Assembly (NCBI GenBank): GCA_041916775.1
Contig: JAYRYZ010000026.1
Location: forward strand, 9,346 to 73,345
DNA from: UBA2357 sp041916775
GTDB taxonomy: Bacteria; Pseudomonadota; Gammaproteobacteria; Burkholderiales; Rhodocyclaceae
DNA: 64,000 nt
Direction of reading: 5' to 3'
The position numbers were made by a program, and so were the translations under genes. The notes beneath the pieces are model-generated. The model had not been told where the DNA came from. It worked only from the letters and a program-made list of their open reading frames with translations, and ran no database searches. This document shows positions 33,257 through 42,021 of the stretch, piece by piece. Each line of letters starts with the position of its first letter. Within the stretch, counting starts at the first letter, position 1.

Positions 33257-33484
33257 ATGGACAGAAGAAACAATGCGGCGCTGCGCAAGCAGGTGGCCTC
33301 GACGCTGCTGCTGATCGAAGACAAGGTCATCCCGTGGCAGATTGCGGGCGACACGCTGGCGCATGTGGGCACGCCCGACTACGTCATCGCGCGCGTTCTT
33401 CACCGGTACGCGCTCAACATGCACACCGACCCGCTCCTGCACGACCAGCTGGGTTTTGCGCGCACGCCCTATTGGCTGCAATAG
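33257..33484 (+). CDS. Small conserved-looking hypothetical protein (75 aa)
   Basis: I do not recognise this gene. It encodes a 75-residue soluble-looking protein with a central helix (QVASTLLLIEDKVIPWQIAGDTL) and a C-terminal region with several aromatic residues (RVLHRYALNMH, then RTPYWLQ at the end). No signal peptide or membrane segment is evident. A good promoter and a strong GAGGAGA ribosome site support that it is real. It lies alone between the diguanylate cyclase and the convergent CYTH gene. The short gap after its stop has no clear terminator. Confidence 0.7.
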   Translation: MDRRNNAALRKQVASTLLLIEDKVIPWQIAGDTLAHVGTPDYVIARVLHRYALNMHTDPLLHDQLGFARTPYWLQ

Positions 33485-33513
33485 TCGGATTCGTTCTGGC
33501 GACCGGGCACGCC

Positions 33514-34059
33514 TCAACCCGTGACCGACCAGCCCGGGTCACGAACCACCCGGCGTTGCGGCGCAGCACGTACCCCCATCCAGCCCCCAAGGCTGCGCAC
33601 GCCACCTTCGAACTGCGCGAGGAAGGCGTTGCGGTAACGCAGGTCATGGCTGACCTCGTCACCCACCCAATCGGGCAGGTTCAGTGGCGTGTCCGCGCGC
33701 GGCAACTCCACCTCGGCCAACACCAAGCCCGCGTGACGACCATCGAACACATCGACCTCGAACAGGTGCCCGCCATACGGGACGAGGAAGCGGGTCTTGC
33801 GAACGCCCCTTCCCGCACAGTGCCGCGCAATCATCGATTCGGCATCGGAGAGCGGGATCGGGTACTCGAACTCGTCTCGGGCGATACCCTCGCGGCTCCC
33901 CTTCATCGTCACGACGGCACGCTCGCCGCGGATGCGCACGCGCACCGTCATCGCACCGGCTTCGCGGGCGATGTAGCCCTGCACGATGCGCTCGCCCTGC
34001 ATGCCGTCCAGGCATGAGGTCGACCTGACCAGGAACTTGCGCTCGATCTCTCTCGCCAT
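33514..34059 (-). CDS. CYTH-domain protein (triphosphate-tunnel family)
   Basis: 181 residues beginning with the family signature EIERKFLV at 4-11. Alternating basic and acidic strands follow (TVRVRIRGERAVVTMKG, EFEYPIP, RKTRFLV, FEVDVF, LVLAEVELP), forming the triphosphate tunnel. Relatives are triphosphatases that hydrolyse inorganic triphosphate or nucleoside triphosphates; the substrate here is unproven. The C-terminus after about residue 155 is Arg-rich and less conserved. It converges on the 75-residue orphan and is divergent from map. Confidence 0.88.
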   Translation of the reverse strand: MAREIERKFLVRSTSCLDGMQGERIVQGYIAREAGAMTVRVRIRGERAVVTMKGSREGIARDEFEYPIPLSDAESMIARHCAGRGVRKTRFLVPYGGHLFEVDVFDGRHAGLVLAEVELPRADTPLNLPDWVGDEVSHDLRYRNAFLAQFEGGVRSLGGWMGVRAAPQRRVVRDPGWSVTG

Positions 34060-34401
34060 CGCTCAGACCCCGACCATCAACACACAAACCACCTTGTACC
34101 GGCTGGAGACACCGGCAATCGTATTTGCCCGACGCGGATTCTATTCCCGGCACAAACATTCGTGAAAATTCAAAAATCTGATGAATAGCGTGTCTTTTTC
34201 GTTATTCTCGGATCTGTGCCGACAGGCAGCCCGCATGCGCCAGCGGGCGTGCCGGTGGTGTTCGGCAGGCCGCCACCAGCTCCGCGCGCTCTACTCTTCA
34301 TCAACCGGTGATCAACTCAATTGCCGAACACCCCCGCATGGGATAGCCTTCGGCCTTTGGTCCCTCCTGGCGAACGCCGGGTCACACAAAGCAAGATGAA
34401 C
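34060..34401 (+). other. 342-bp region before map with AT-rich stretch and hairpins
   Basis: No credible gene is seen. Positions about 34160-34215 are AT-rich, unlike the surroundings. A hairpin at 34225-34253 pairs GGCAGCCCGC with GCGGGC and TGCC, with one bulged base. Another at 34366-34381 pairs CCTGGC with GCCGGG around GAAC, ending 20 bases before the map start. A UUCG-containing short hairpin lies near 34347. The arrangement suggests a structured 5' leader or a small RNA. I recognise no known riboswitch or 6S RNA pattern. Confidence 0.4.
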
Positions 34402-35229
34402 ATGAGCATCGTCCCCAAGACACCCGAACAAATCCTCAAGATGCGCGTCGCAGGGCGCCTCGCGGCGGAGGTTCTCGACTACATCGAGCCCTTCGTCAAA
34501 CCCGGCGTCACCACCGAGGAGTTGGACCGCCTGTGCCACGACTACATGGTGAACGTGCAACACACCATCCCGGCGCCGCTCAACTACGCGCCGCCGGGCT
34601 ATGCGCCCTACCCCAAGTCGATCTGCACCTCGATCAATCATCAGGTCTGCCACGGCATACCGGGTGACAAGGCGTTGAAGAAGGGTGATATCGTCAATAT
34701 CGACATCACGGTGATCAAGGACGGCTACCACGGCGACACCAGCCGTATGTTCATCGTCGGCAACGAGGCCGGGATCCTCGCCAAACGCCTCTGCCAGGTC
34801 ACCCTGGAGTGCCTGTGGCTGGGCATCGCTCAAGTGCGGCCGGGTGCGCGGCTCGGCGATATCGGTGCGGCAATCCAGAAGCACGCCGAAGGCAACGGCT
34901 TCTCGGTGGTACGCGAGTTCTGCGGGCACGGCATCGGCGAGCGCTTCCACGAGGATCCGCAGGTGCTGCACTACGGCAAGCCCAACACCGGGGTCACCCT
35001 CGCGTCGGGCATGACCTTCACGATCGAGCCGATGATCAACGCCGGCAAGGCGGCGATCTCGGAGCTGCCGGACGGCTGGACCATCGTCACCAAGGATCGC
35101 AGCCTCTCCGCCCAATGGGAGCACACGGTGCTGGTCACGGACGACGGCGTCGAGGTGCTGACGCGCTCCGAGAAGTGCCCGCCCCCGCCTGCGCTGGTTG
35201 CTGCCCGCTTCCCCGAATACGCGGCCTGA
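34402..35229 (+). CDS. map: Methionine aminopeptidase type I
   Basis: 275-residue cobalt/manganese-type metallopeptidase that removes the initiator Met from nascent proteins. The metal-binding blocks are visible: DIVNIDITVIKDGYHGDTSRMF (two Asp), FCGHGIGERFHE (His), TIEPMINAG (Glu) and WEHTVLVTDDGVEVLT (Glu/His). Length is usual for type I, with no extra N-terminal zinc domain. The start could also be the ATG two codons upstream. glnD follows after 25 bases. The leader of about 200 nt contains hairpins (see the separate entry). Confidence 0.95.
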   Translation: MSIVPKTPEQILKMRVAGRLAAEVLDYIEPFVKPGVTTEELDRLCHDYMVNVQHTIPAPLNYAPPGYAPYPKSICTSINHQVCHGIPGDKALKKGDIVNIDITVIKDGYHGDTSRMFIVGNEAGILAKRLCQVTLECLWLGIAQVRPGARLGDIGAAIQKHAEGNGFSVVREFCGHGIGERFHEDPQVLHYGKPNTGVTLASGMTFTIEPMINAGKAAISELPDGWTIVTKDRSLSAQWEHTVLVTDDGVEVLTRSEKCPPPPALVAARFPEYAA

Positions 35230-35254
35230 CCGCCCACGCCCGAGCATTGCGCAC

Positions 35255-37825
35255 ATGCCGACCACGACGATCCAGGATGACATTGGCCGCCTGCGCGACA
35301 CGCTCGCGGCCGGCAACAAGGCGCTGCGCGCGGAGTATGAGGCGCAGCCGGCGTCGACGAAGCTGCTCGCCGGCCGCTCACGCCTGGTCGACGACATCAT
35401 CGTCGCGCTGTGGAAGCTGTGCAGCATGCCCGACGAGGCAGCGCTCGTTGCCGTGGGCGGCTACGGACGGGGCGAACTGTATCCGGCATCGGACGTCGAT
35501 CTCATGATCCTCATCCCGGCCGTGGCCGACGAAGCACTGCGCGTCAAGCTGTCCACGCTGATCGGCGCGCTGTGGGATATCGGTCTCGAGATCGGACAGA
35601 GCGTGCGCACGCTGGAGGAATGCCTGGAGGCGTCGAGGCAGGACATCACGGTGCAGACCAATCTGCTCGAGGCGCGCCTGTTGTGTGGCTGCGAGGCGCT
35701 CTACGAGCGCTTCGAGACGCGCTACCGCGAGGACCTCGACGTGCGCGCCTTCTTCAAGGCGAAGCTGCTCGAGCAGCATCAACGCTACGCCCGTTACCAG
35801 GACACGCCCTACGCGCTCGAACCCAACTGCAAGGAGAGCCCGGGCGGCCTGCGCGACCTCCAGATGCTGGGCTGGATCGCGCGCGCAGCGGGCCTGGGGC
35901 GCAACTGGCGCGACCTCGCGCGCAACCGCCTGATCACCGGCGAGGAAGCGAGCAACCTGCGCAGCATCGAACGCTTCCTGCAACATGTGCGCATCCGCCT
36001 GCACCACGTGAGCGGCCGCGCCGAGGACCGCCTGCTGTTCGACCATCAGGAGGCACTCGCGCGCGCGATGTCGGTCGAGGCCTCAGGCGCCAAGCGGGCG
36101 TCGGAAGTGCTGATGCAGCGCTACTACCTCACCGCCAAGCAGCTCACCCAGATCACCACCATCCTGCTGCAGAACTACTGCAACGTGATCCTCGAGGAGC
36201 AAGGTGGCGCCGCGTTCGTGATCAACGAGCGCTTCCAGTCCCAGCGCGAGCTGCTCGACATCCGCAGCGATGACGTCTTCGAGCGCCACCCCTCGGCCTT
36301 GCTCGAGTGTTTTCTGCTGCTGCAGCAGCGCTCCGAGCTCAAGGGCATGACGGCGCGCACGCTGCGCGCGCTGTGGCTCAACCGCAACCGCATCAACGCC
36401 GCCTTCCGCGCAGACCCGGAGAACCGCGCGCTGTTCATGGAGATCCTCAAGCAGCGCCGCGGCATCGTGCATGAGTTCCGGCGCATGAACCAGTACGGCA
36501 TCCTCAGCCGCTACATCACGCCGTGGCGGCGCATCGTATGCCAGATGCAGCACGACCTGTTCCACGTCTACACGGTGGATCAGCACATCCTGATGGTGCT
36601 GCGCAACCTGCGCCGCTTCATGATGGGCGAACATGCGCACGAGTACCCGCTGATGAGCCGGCTGATACTCGCCTTCCCCAAGCAGTGGCTGCTCTACATC
36701 GCCGCGCTGTTCCACGACATCGCGAAGGGGCGCGGCGGCGACCATTCGCGCCTCGGCATGGAGGATGCGCGTGTGTTCTGCGAGCAGCACGAGCTCGAGG
36801 CGGAGGACACCGAGCTGATCGTGTGGCTGGTGGAGCACCACCTGACGATGTCGAACGTCGCGCAGAAGCAGGACACCTCGGATCCCGACGTGGTGCGCCG
36901 CTTTGCCGACATCGTTGGCAACGAGCGGCGCCTCACCGCGCTCTACCTCCTCACCCACGCCGACATCCGCGGCACCAGCCCGAAGGTTTGGAACGGCTGG
37001 CGCGGCAAGCTGCTGGAAGATCTCTTTTTCGCCACCCAGCGCCTCTTGCGCGGCGCCACGCCACAACAGGCGCTCGGCCTGGACGATCGCCAGGAGGACG
37101 CACAGCGCCTTTTGCGCTACCACGGGCTGCGCGCCGGTACCGAGGATGCGCTGTGGTCGGCGCTCGACACGGTGTACTTCATGCGTCACTCGCCCGAGGA
37201 GATTGCCTGGCACACGCGAGTGCTGTACTACCGGGTGAATTCCGAAGAACCCGTCGTCAAGGCGCGCCTCTCCGACGAGCACCAGGGGCTCCAGGTGATG
37301 GTATTCACCCGCGACCAGAAGGACCTCTTCGTGCGCCTCACCGGCTTTTTCGGCAAGATGGGCTTCTCCATCCTGGACGCGAAGGTCCACACCACCCGAC
37401 ACGGCTACGCGCTCGACAGCTTCATCCTGCAGGATCCGGGCAATCAGGCGAGCTACCGCGACGTGGTGCTGCTGATCGAGCACGAGCTCACCGAGCGCCT
37501 GAAGCGCGGCGGCACACCCGACAAACCGGGAGCCGGGCGACTGTCACGCCATGTGAAGCACTTCCCGGTGACGCCGCAGGTGAGCCTGCGCCCCGACGAG
37601 GCCGGCAAGCACTACATCCTGTCGCTCACCGCCTCCGACCGCCCCGGCCTGCTGCACGCGGTCGCGGAGGTACTGGCACAGAACGACATCGACGTGCAGG
37701 CTGCCAAGATCGCGACGCTCGGCGAGCGTGCCGAGGACACCTTCCTGCTCAACGCGCGCGGCCTCTCACAGGACGCACAGATCGTGAAGATCGAGCGCGC
37801 CCTGCTCGAGCGCCTGCAGGTCTAG
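35255..37825 (+). CDS. glnD: [Protein-PII] uridylyltransferase / uridylyl-removing enzyme GlnD
   Basis: 856-residue sensor of glutamine that uridylylates PII when nitrogen is scarce and deuridylylates it when it is plentiful. The nucleotidyltransferase motif GGYGRGELYPASDVD is at 68-82, a central HD phosphohydrolase motif (HDIAKGRGGDHS) lies near 487, and two C-terminal ACT domains bind glutamine (around 685-760 and 790-856, e.g. SLTASDRPGLLHAVAEVL). All catalytic blocks look intact. It is 25 bases from map, so the two are probably one transcript, as in other betaproteobacteria. Confidence 0.96.
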   Translation: MPTTTIQDDIGRLRDTLAAGNKALRAEYEAQPASTKLLAGRSRLVDDIIVALWKLCSMPDEAALVAVGGYGRGELYPASDVDLMILIPAVADEALRVKLSTLIGALWDIGLEIGQSVRTLEECLEASRQDITVQTNLLEARLLCGCEALYERFETRYREDLDVRAFFKAKLLEQHQRYARYQDTPYALEPNCKESPGGLRDLQMLGWIARAAGLGRNWRDLARNRLITGEEASNLRSIERFLQHVRIRLHHVSGRAEDRLLFDHQEALARAMSVEASGAKRASEVLMQRYYLTAKQLTQITTILLQNYCNVILEEQGGAAFVINERFQSQRELLDIRSDDVFERHPSALLECFLLLQQRSELKGMTARTLRALWLNRNRINAAFRADPENRALFMEILKQRRGIVHEFRRMNQYGILSRYITPWRRIVCQMQHDLFHVYTVDQHILMVLRNLRRFMMGEHAHEYPLMSRLILAFPKQWLLYIAALFHDIAKGRGGDHSRLGMEDARVFCEQHELEAEDTELIVWLVEHHLTMSNVAQKQDTSDPDVVRRFADIVGNERRLTALYLLTHADIRGTSPKVWNGWRGKLLEDLFFATQRLLRGATPQQALGLDDRQEDAQRLLRYHGLRAGTEDALWSALDTVYFMRHSPEEIAWHTRVLYYRVNSEEPVVKARLSDEHQGLQVMVFTRDQKDLFVRLTGFFGKMGFSILDAKVHTTRHGYALDSFILQDPGNQASYRDVVLLIEHELTERLKRGGTPDKPGAGRLSRHVKHFPVTPQVSLRPDEAGKHYILSLTASDRPGLLHAVAEVLAQNDIDVQAAKIATLGERAEDTFLLNARGLSQDAQIVKIERALLERLQV

Positions 37826-37864
37826 GCGTAGCGACTGCGGACTGCCAGCCGCGGACCGGGGGCT

Positions 37865-38371
37865 TCAGTGCCCCTTGCCCTGCAGCCTGTCCATCAGCGC
37901 ATACAGCAACCCGGACACGACGAAGGTGAGGTGAATGCCGACCATCCAGGCGAGGTGTCGGTCGCTCAGGTTGCCGACGTTCATGAAGGCCTTCAGCAAC
38001 TCGATCCCCGAGATCGCGACGATCGAGCCGATGAGCTTGATCTTGAGATCGGTGAAGCCGATGTGCCCCATCCACTCCGGCCGGTCGGCGTGCGAGTGCA
38101 GGTCCTCCATCTTAGAGACGAAGTTCTCGTAGCCGCTGAACATGATGATGATCAGGAGGCTCATGATCAGCGAGATATCCACTAGCGACAGCACACCGAT
38201 GATCATGTCCGACCCGGTCGCGGTCGCGATGTTGGCGAAGAGGTGCAACACCTCCTTGCCGAACTTGAACAGCAGCAGCACCATCGCCAGCACCAGGCCG
38301 AGATACACCGGCGCCATCAGCCAGCGGCTCGCGAACAAGGCGTGTTCGAGCGTACTTTCGATACGTTTCAT
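37865..38371 (-). CDS. UPF0114/YqhA-family membrane protein
   Basis: 168-residue inner-membrane protein with three hydrophobic segments (about 18-38, 55-75, 105-130, with a further one near the C-terminus). It carries the family blocks FASRWLMAPVYLGLVLAM near residue 13, IIMFSGYENFVSK in the middle and a WMGHIGFTDLKIKLIGSIVAIS segment. Function is unknown in this family; no catalytic residues are evident. The ATG at 38371 gives the usual length. It is a stand-alone gene, convergent with glnD. Confidence 0.9.
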   Translation of the reverse strand: MKRIESTLEHALFASRWLMAPVYLGLVLAMVLLLFKFGKEVLHLFANIATATGSDMIIGVLSLVDISLIMSLLIIIMFSGYENFVSKMEDLHSHADRPEWMGHIGFTDLKIKLIGSIVAISGIELLKAFMNVGNLSDRHLAWMVGIHLTFVVSGLLYALMDRLQGKGH

Positions 38372-38471
38372 CAAGCGGAATCCTGAAGTTTGCAAACAGC
38401 GCGCGATTCTACCAGCGCCGGGCACTCGCCGCGTTTCCGCCCGATGACGCCGCCCGCCGCATCCGCCGCGG

Positions 38472-39374
38472 TCACGCCGCAGTGCGCTCGCGCGACTGCC
38501 ACGACGACCAGGTATAGAGCGCGAGGCTGATCCAGATCAGCACGAAGGTGGCGAGTTGCACGCTCGACAGCGGCTCGCGGAAGATCAGCAGCGCGGTGAG
38601 AAACTGCATCGTCGGGTTGATGTACATCAGAAAGCCTATCGTCGACAGGCGCAGGCGCTGCGTCGCACCGGCGAAAAGCATCAGCGGTACCGCCGTCATC
38701 ACGCCGCTCGACATCAGCAGGGCCGACTGCGTGAAGTCGTCGAGGAAGTGCGACTGCCCTTGCAATTGCAGCAACGCCAGTGCCGCCAGGCCCACCGGAA
38801 ACAGCAGTGCGGTCTCCACCAGCAGGCCGGAGAGCCCGTCGAGCTTCACCTGCTTGCGCAGCAGGCCGTATGTCCCGAAGGTGAGCGCCAGCGAGAGCGT
38901 GATCCAGGGCAGCTCGCCCAGAAGCACCAGCTGGGCGAGGATCGCCACCGCCGCAATCGCAACCGCCACCGCCTGCAGACGCGCCATGCGCTCATGCAGC
39001 ACGATCATGCCCAACGCGACATTCACCAGTGGCGTCAGGAAGTACCCCAGACTCGCCTGGAACGCGCGCTGCGTCTCGATGGCATAGATGAAGAGGCCCC
39101 AGTTCGCCGCAATCAACACCGCACAGCCCAGTATCCGCCCCATGCCGCTGCGCGAGGCGAACGCATCCCGCACCCCGGCCCAACGCCCCAGCAGCGTGAC
39201 CAGCGCCACCATGAACACGCACGACCAGAGCACGCGGTGGATCAGCACCTCCCACGCGGGGATGCCGCGGAAAAGCGAAAAGTAGAGCGGAAAGCCCCCC
39301 CAGATCACATACGCGGCAAGGCCGAAGAACACCCCTTTGGCCGTCTCGTCCGCGCCAAGCACCTCTGCCTTCAT
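38472..39374 (-). CDS. rarD: RarD-like EamA-family transporter
   Basis: 300-residue inner-membrane protein with about ten predicted helices in two EamA repeats. The N-terminal GVFFGLAAYVIWGGFPLYF block and IPAWEVLIHRVLWSC are typical of RarD; the second half has LLMYINPTMQFLTALLIF. Such proteins are predicted drug/metabolite exporters. The ATG at 39374 was chosen for homologue-like length; an upstream extension is Arg-rich and unlikely. It stands alone, 200 bases from the histidine kinase stop. Confidence 0.88.
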   Translation of the reverse strand: MKAEVLGADETAKGVFFGLAAYVIWGGFPLYFSLFRGIPAWEVLIHRVLWSCVFMVALVTLLGRWAGVRDAFASRSGMGRILGCAVLIAANWGLFIYAIETQRAFQASLGYFLTPLVNVALGMIVLHERMARLQAVAVAIAAVAILAQLVLLGELPWITLSLALTFGTYGLLRKQVKLDGLSGLLVETALLFPVGLAALALLQLQGQSHFLDDFTQSALLMSSGVMTAVPLMLFAGATQRLRLSTIGFLMYINPTMQFLTALLIFREPLSSVQLATFVLIWISLALYTWSSWQSRERTAA

Positions 39375-39574
39375 CACACCCACCTCACGCGCTGGCGATT
39401 TTCCCGCTCGATTGCGAGCCGCCTTGCGCAAAGCGCGCAATCCTACCCCGAAGCGGCCAAGACGTCGTCACCGACAGCGGCCGGCGTCCGCACACTGAGG
39501 CCCGATCCGCTGCGCGGCGCCCCGCCGGGGCGTTGGCGGACGACAGCGGCCGGGGCGGGGCGGTGGGCGAAGGC

Positions 39575-41017
39575 TCACCGCCCCGCTGCCTTGTGGGCCG
39601 GCAGACGCACGCGCACGCAGGTGCCGTGGCCGTCCGGCCTGTCCGCGATGTCGATCCGCCCACCGTGACCCCGCACGATCTCGCGTGCGATCGACAGGCC
39701 CAGACCGCTGCCGCTCGCGGCGTTGAGCTGGCTGTGGGCGGCGTGGCGGTAGAAGCGCTCGAAGACCCGCTCGCGCACCGCTTGCGGGATGCCGGGGCCG
39801 TCGTCGCAGACCTCGAGCAGAACCTCGTCGCCCGCGCTCGCGCAGCGCAGCGTGACGCTGCCGCCGGCACGACCATACTTGAGCGCGTTGTCCATCAGGT
39901 TGGCGATGAGTTCCTGCAGCAGAGTCGGATCACCCTCGACCGAGACCACCTCGCGCTCGATGCCGAGATCGATGTCGCGCTCGTCCGCCAGTCGCAGCCA
40001 GTCCTCCACCATATCGTCGATCAGCGCCGACAACTCGACCAGCGCGGCATGGGCGACCAGGCGCTCGCTCGCCTCGGCGCGCGCCAGCGCCAGGAGTTGG
40101 TTGGCGAGACGGGTGACGCGCGCCACCGACTGGCGCAGGCGGGCGCGGGCGACGGCATCGAGGGGCTTCGAGTCGAGCAGTTCGAGCTGCATCTGCAGGC
40201 CGGCCAGCGGTGTGCGCAGCTGATGGGCTGCGTCCTGCAGGAACTCGCGCTGCAGCGCATTGGCAGCGCGCAGCCGCGCGAGCAGGTCGTTGAGCGCAGC
40301 GACCAGGGCCTGGATCTCGCTCGGCACGCCCGCCGGGTCGATCGGCGACAGGTCGGTGCCGGAGCGCGCCCGCAGCGAGTCCTCCAGCCGCTTGAGCGGC
40401 GCCAGGCCGCTGGGGATGCCGAAACGCGCGCCAGTGATGGCGGCGAGCAGCAGCAGAAGGGCCGCGGAGGCGAAACCGAACAGCAGCTTGTCCATGGCCT
40501 CGGTGCGTTTGCCGAGCGTCTCGACGACCAGCACGTAGAACCCGGCCGCCTCATGTTCGCGATACAGGCGCACTGCACGGATCGGCTCACCCCGGTAGAC
40601 AAGGTCGCCGAACTGGGGGCGGCTGGTCGGCCGCCCGGCTGCGGACGCGGACTCGCTGTCTGCCGGCTGGTAGGGCACCGGGAGGCTCGGGGCGGTGCCG
40701 CCGTCGTCAAACAGCGGGAGATCGGCATCGCCGCCGAGCAGACGGCCATGTCGATCACGCACGCGGAAGAAGATGCGGTCCTGGATGTCCGTACGCAGCA
40801 CCACCTCGGCCTCGGGCGACAGCGTGAGCTCCAGTCCGCCCGGTGCCGGTCTAACATGAGTAGCGATGCCATGGGCGAGGTTGAGCAGGCTGCGGTCGTA
40901 GGCGTCGCGCACGACCATCTTTGCCGTGCCGTAGGCGACGGCACCCGCCAGCGCCAGCAGCAGCACGGTGGGTGCGGCCAGCGCATTGAGCAGGGTGCGG
41001 CGAAGGCTAGTTTGCAC
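39575..41017 (-). CDS. TctE-like sensor histidine kinase
   Basis: 480 residues: helix about 10-33, a periplasmic sensor domain (35-175) with a Ser/Ala-rich loop near 120-130, a second helix (about 178-197), HAMP-like linker, HisKA with phospho-acceptor His265 (DAAHQLRTPL), and HATPase (MDNALKYG, DDGPGI, GSGLGLSIA). Kinases of this build often sense organic acids. It overlaps the response-regulator gene by 11 bases, forming a two-component operon. It is divergent from DUF485-actP, so it probably controls acetate or related monocarboxylate uptake. A GC-rich hairpin overlaps its stop, without a T-tract. Confidence 0.9.
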   Translation of the reverse strand: MQTSLRRTLLNALAAPTVLLLALAGAVAYGTAKMVVRDAYDRSLLNLAHGIATHVRPAPGGLELTLSPEAEVVLRTDIQDRIFFRVRDRHGRLLGGDADLPLFDDGGTAPSLPVPYQPADSESASAAGRPTSRPQFGDLVYRGEPIRAVRLYREHEAAGFYVLVVETLGKRTEAMDKLLFGFASAALLLLLAAITGARFGIPSGLAPLKRLEDSLRARSGTDLSPIDPAGVPSEIQALVAALNDLLARLRAANALQREFLQDAAHQLRTPLAGLQMQLELLDSKPLDAVARARLRQSVARVTRLANQLLALARAEASERLVAHAALVELSALIDDMVEDWLRLADERDIDLGIEREVVSVEGDPTLLQELIANLMDNALKYGRAGGSVTLRCASAGDEVLLEVCDDGPGIPQAVRERVFERFYRHAAHSQLNAASGSGLGLSIAREIVRGHGGRIDIADRPDGHGTCVRVRLPAHKAAGR

Positions 41018-41675
41018 CGCCGGACCGTACGCGGATGCGCTCGAGGCGGTAGCCGAAACCGCGTACGGTGCGGATCACCAGGCCAGCGGACTCCAGCCGC
41101 GGGCGCAGGCGCGAAATGCAGACCTCGAGCGCGTTGATACTGCCCTCACCCTGCAGGCGCTCGCGGGCGACGGTGCGGCCGTCGGCGCGCACGAGCGCCT
41201 CGATGACATCCCACTCGCGACCGCTTAGCGCGAGCGCCGCGCCGTCGAGTTCGGCGAGGCGGCCGTCGAGATCGAGCACCAGCGCTCCGAAGCCGAGCGT
41301 CGCTGCAGATGCCGAACCACCGCGGCGCAGCACCGCGCGCATGCGGGCGCTGAGCTCGGCGAGCTCGAAGGGCTTGACCAGGTAGTCGTCGGCGCCGAGG
41401 TCGAGGCCGTAGATGCGGTCGTCGAGCGCATCGCGCGCAGTGATCAGGATCACCGGCATGCGCTGACCGCGCTTGCGGATGCGGCGGATCACCTCGTAGC
41501 CGCCGAGCCCCGGCAGGCCGAGGTCGAGTAGAACGAGCTCGAAGGCGCTCTCCTGCAGAAGGCGGTCGGCGCGCATGCCGTCGTTCTCGACCGTGACCGC
41601 ATCGCCCTGGCCGCGCAGGAACTCGGCAATGCCCTCGGCGAGCATCGGATCGTCTTCAACCAGCAGAAGCCTCAT
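41007..41675 (-). CDS. OmpR/PhoB-family response regulator (TctD-like)
   Basis: 222 residues: receiver domain (1-115) with acidic pocket Asp8/Asp9, phospho-acceptor Asp51 (LLDLGLPG), Thr-Ala pair near 80 and Lys101 (VKPFELAEL). A winged-helix DNA-binding domain (about 130-220) includes LSGREWDVIEALVRADGRTV. It is first in an operon with the kinase. Its likely target is an 11-bp-spaced repeat array in the intergenic region before the DUF485-actP genes (see the operator entry). Confidence 0.93.
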   Translation of the reverse strand: MRLLLVEDDPMLAEGIAEFLRGQGDAVTVENDGMRADRLLQESAFELVLLDLGLPGLGGYEVIRRIRKRGQRMPVILITARDALDDRIYGLDLGADDYLVKPFELAELSARMRAVLRRGGSASAATLGFGALVLDLDGRLAELDGAALALSGREWDVIEALVRADGRTVARERLQGEGSINALEVCISRLRPRLESAGLVIRTVRGFGYRLERIRVRSGGAN

Positions 41676-42021
41676 GGTCCCCTTTCATGTCGTCCGGTGC
41701 CCCCTTGACGCGAGGGCGACGCACCCTGGCTCACGCGACCGCTACCCTCTCGCGCGCCATGCCGACGCTTCGCAGGCGCGGGCTCATTGTCCGCAGTCAT
41801 CAGCCTACCATGGCGGCGCCGATGTTGCGGTTATCGGTGGCACCTCGAGGGCGCGTCGCTCGCGCCGCTGTCAACCTCCGCAAGATTTTGCTAAGAATAC
41901 GCTAAGCATTTGTTAATAAAGATATTTTTTATGAACTCGTAAGCGAAGTGTAAGTCATGCCCCCTTAATGTGTCGGTAACCGGGCGGCCGTCCGGTGTTT
42001 TCACCGCTAAGGGAGGGAGAC
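41676..42021. other. 346-bp divergent control region between the response regulator and DUF485-actP
   Basis: No gene is seen. The left 200 bases are GC-rich and plain. The right 140 bases turn sharply AT-rich (41880-41960), contain the phased hexamer repeats listed separately, and end in a GGGAGGGAG ribosome site before DUF485. A clear sigma-70 -35/-10 pair was not found; the promoter is probably activator-dependent. Confidence 0.6.
41879..41917 (+). promoter_or_regulatory. Phased direct-repeat operator for an OmpR-family regulator
   Basis: GCTAAG occurs at 41890-41895 and 41901-41906. Related hexamers occur at 41879-41884 (CGCAAG) and 41912-41917 (GTTAAT). All four starts are exactly 11 bp apart, one DNA turn, as OmpR/PhoB-family dimers require. 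The array lies about 105-145 bases before the DUF485 ATG. Confidence 0.6.

Noticed and set aside
34200..34400. 6S RNA or SRP RNA in the map leader
   Set aside because: The closing helix and conserved central bubble of 6S, and the SRP GGAA/GCAG motifs, were not found.
36083..37483. Long open frame antisense to glnD
   Set aside because: The frame is a mirror of high-GC codon bias; no domain is recognisable and glnD is clearly real on the other strand.
39557..39584. GC-rich hairpin at the kinase stop as terminator
   Set aside because: It overlaps the stop codon and has no T-run, so termination is not supported.
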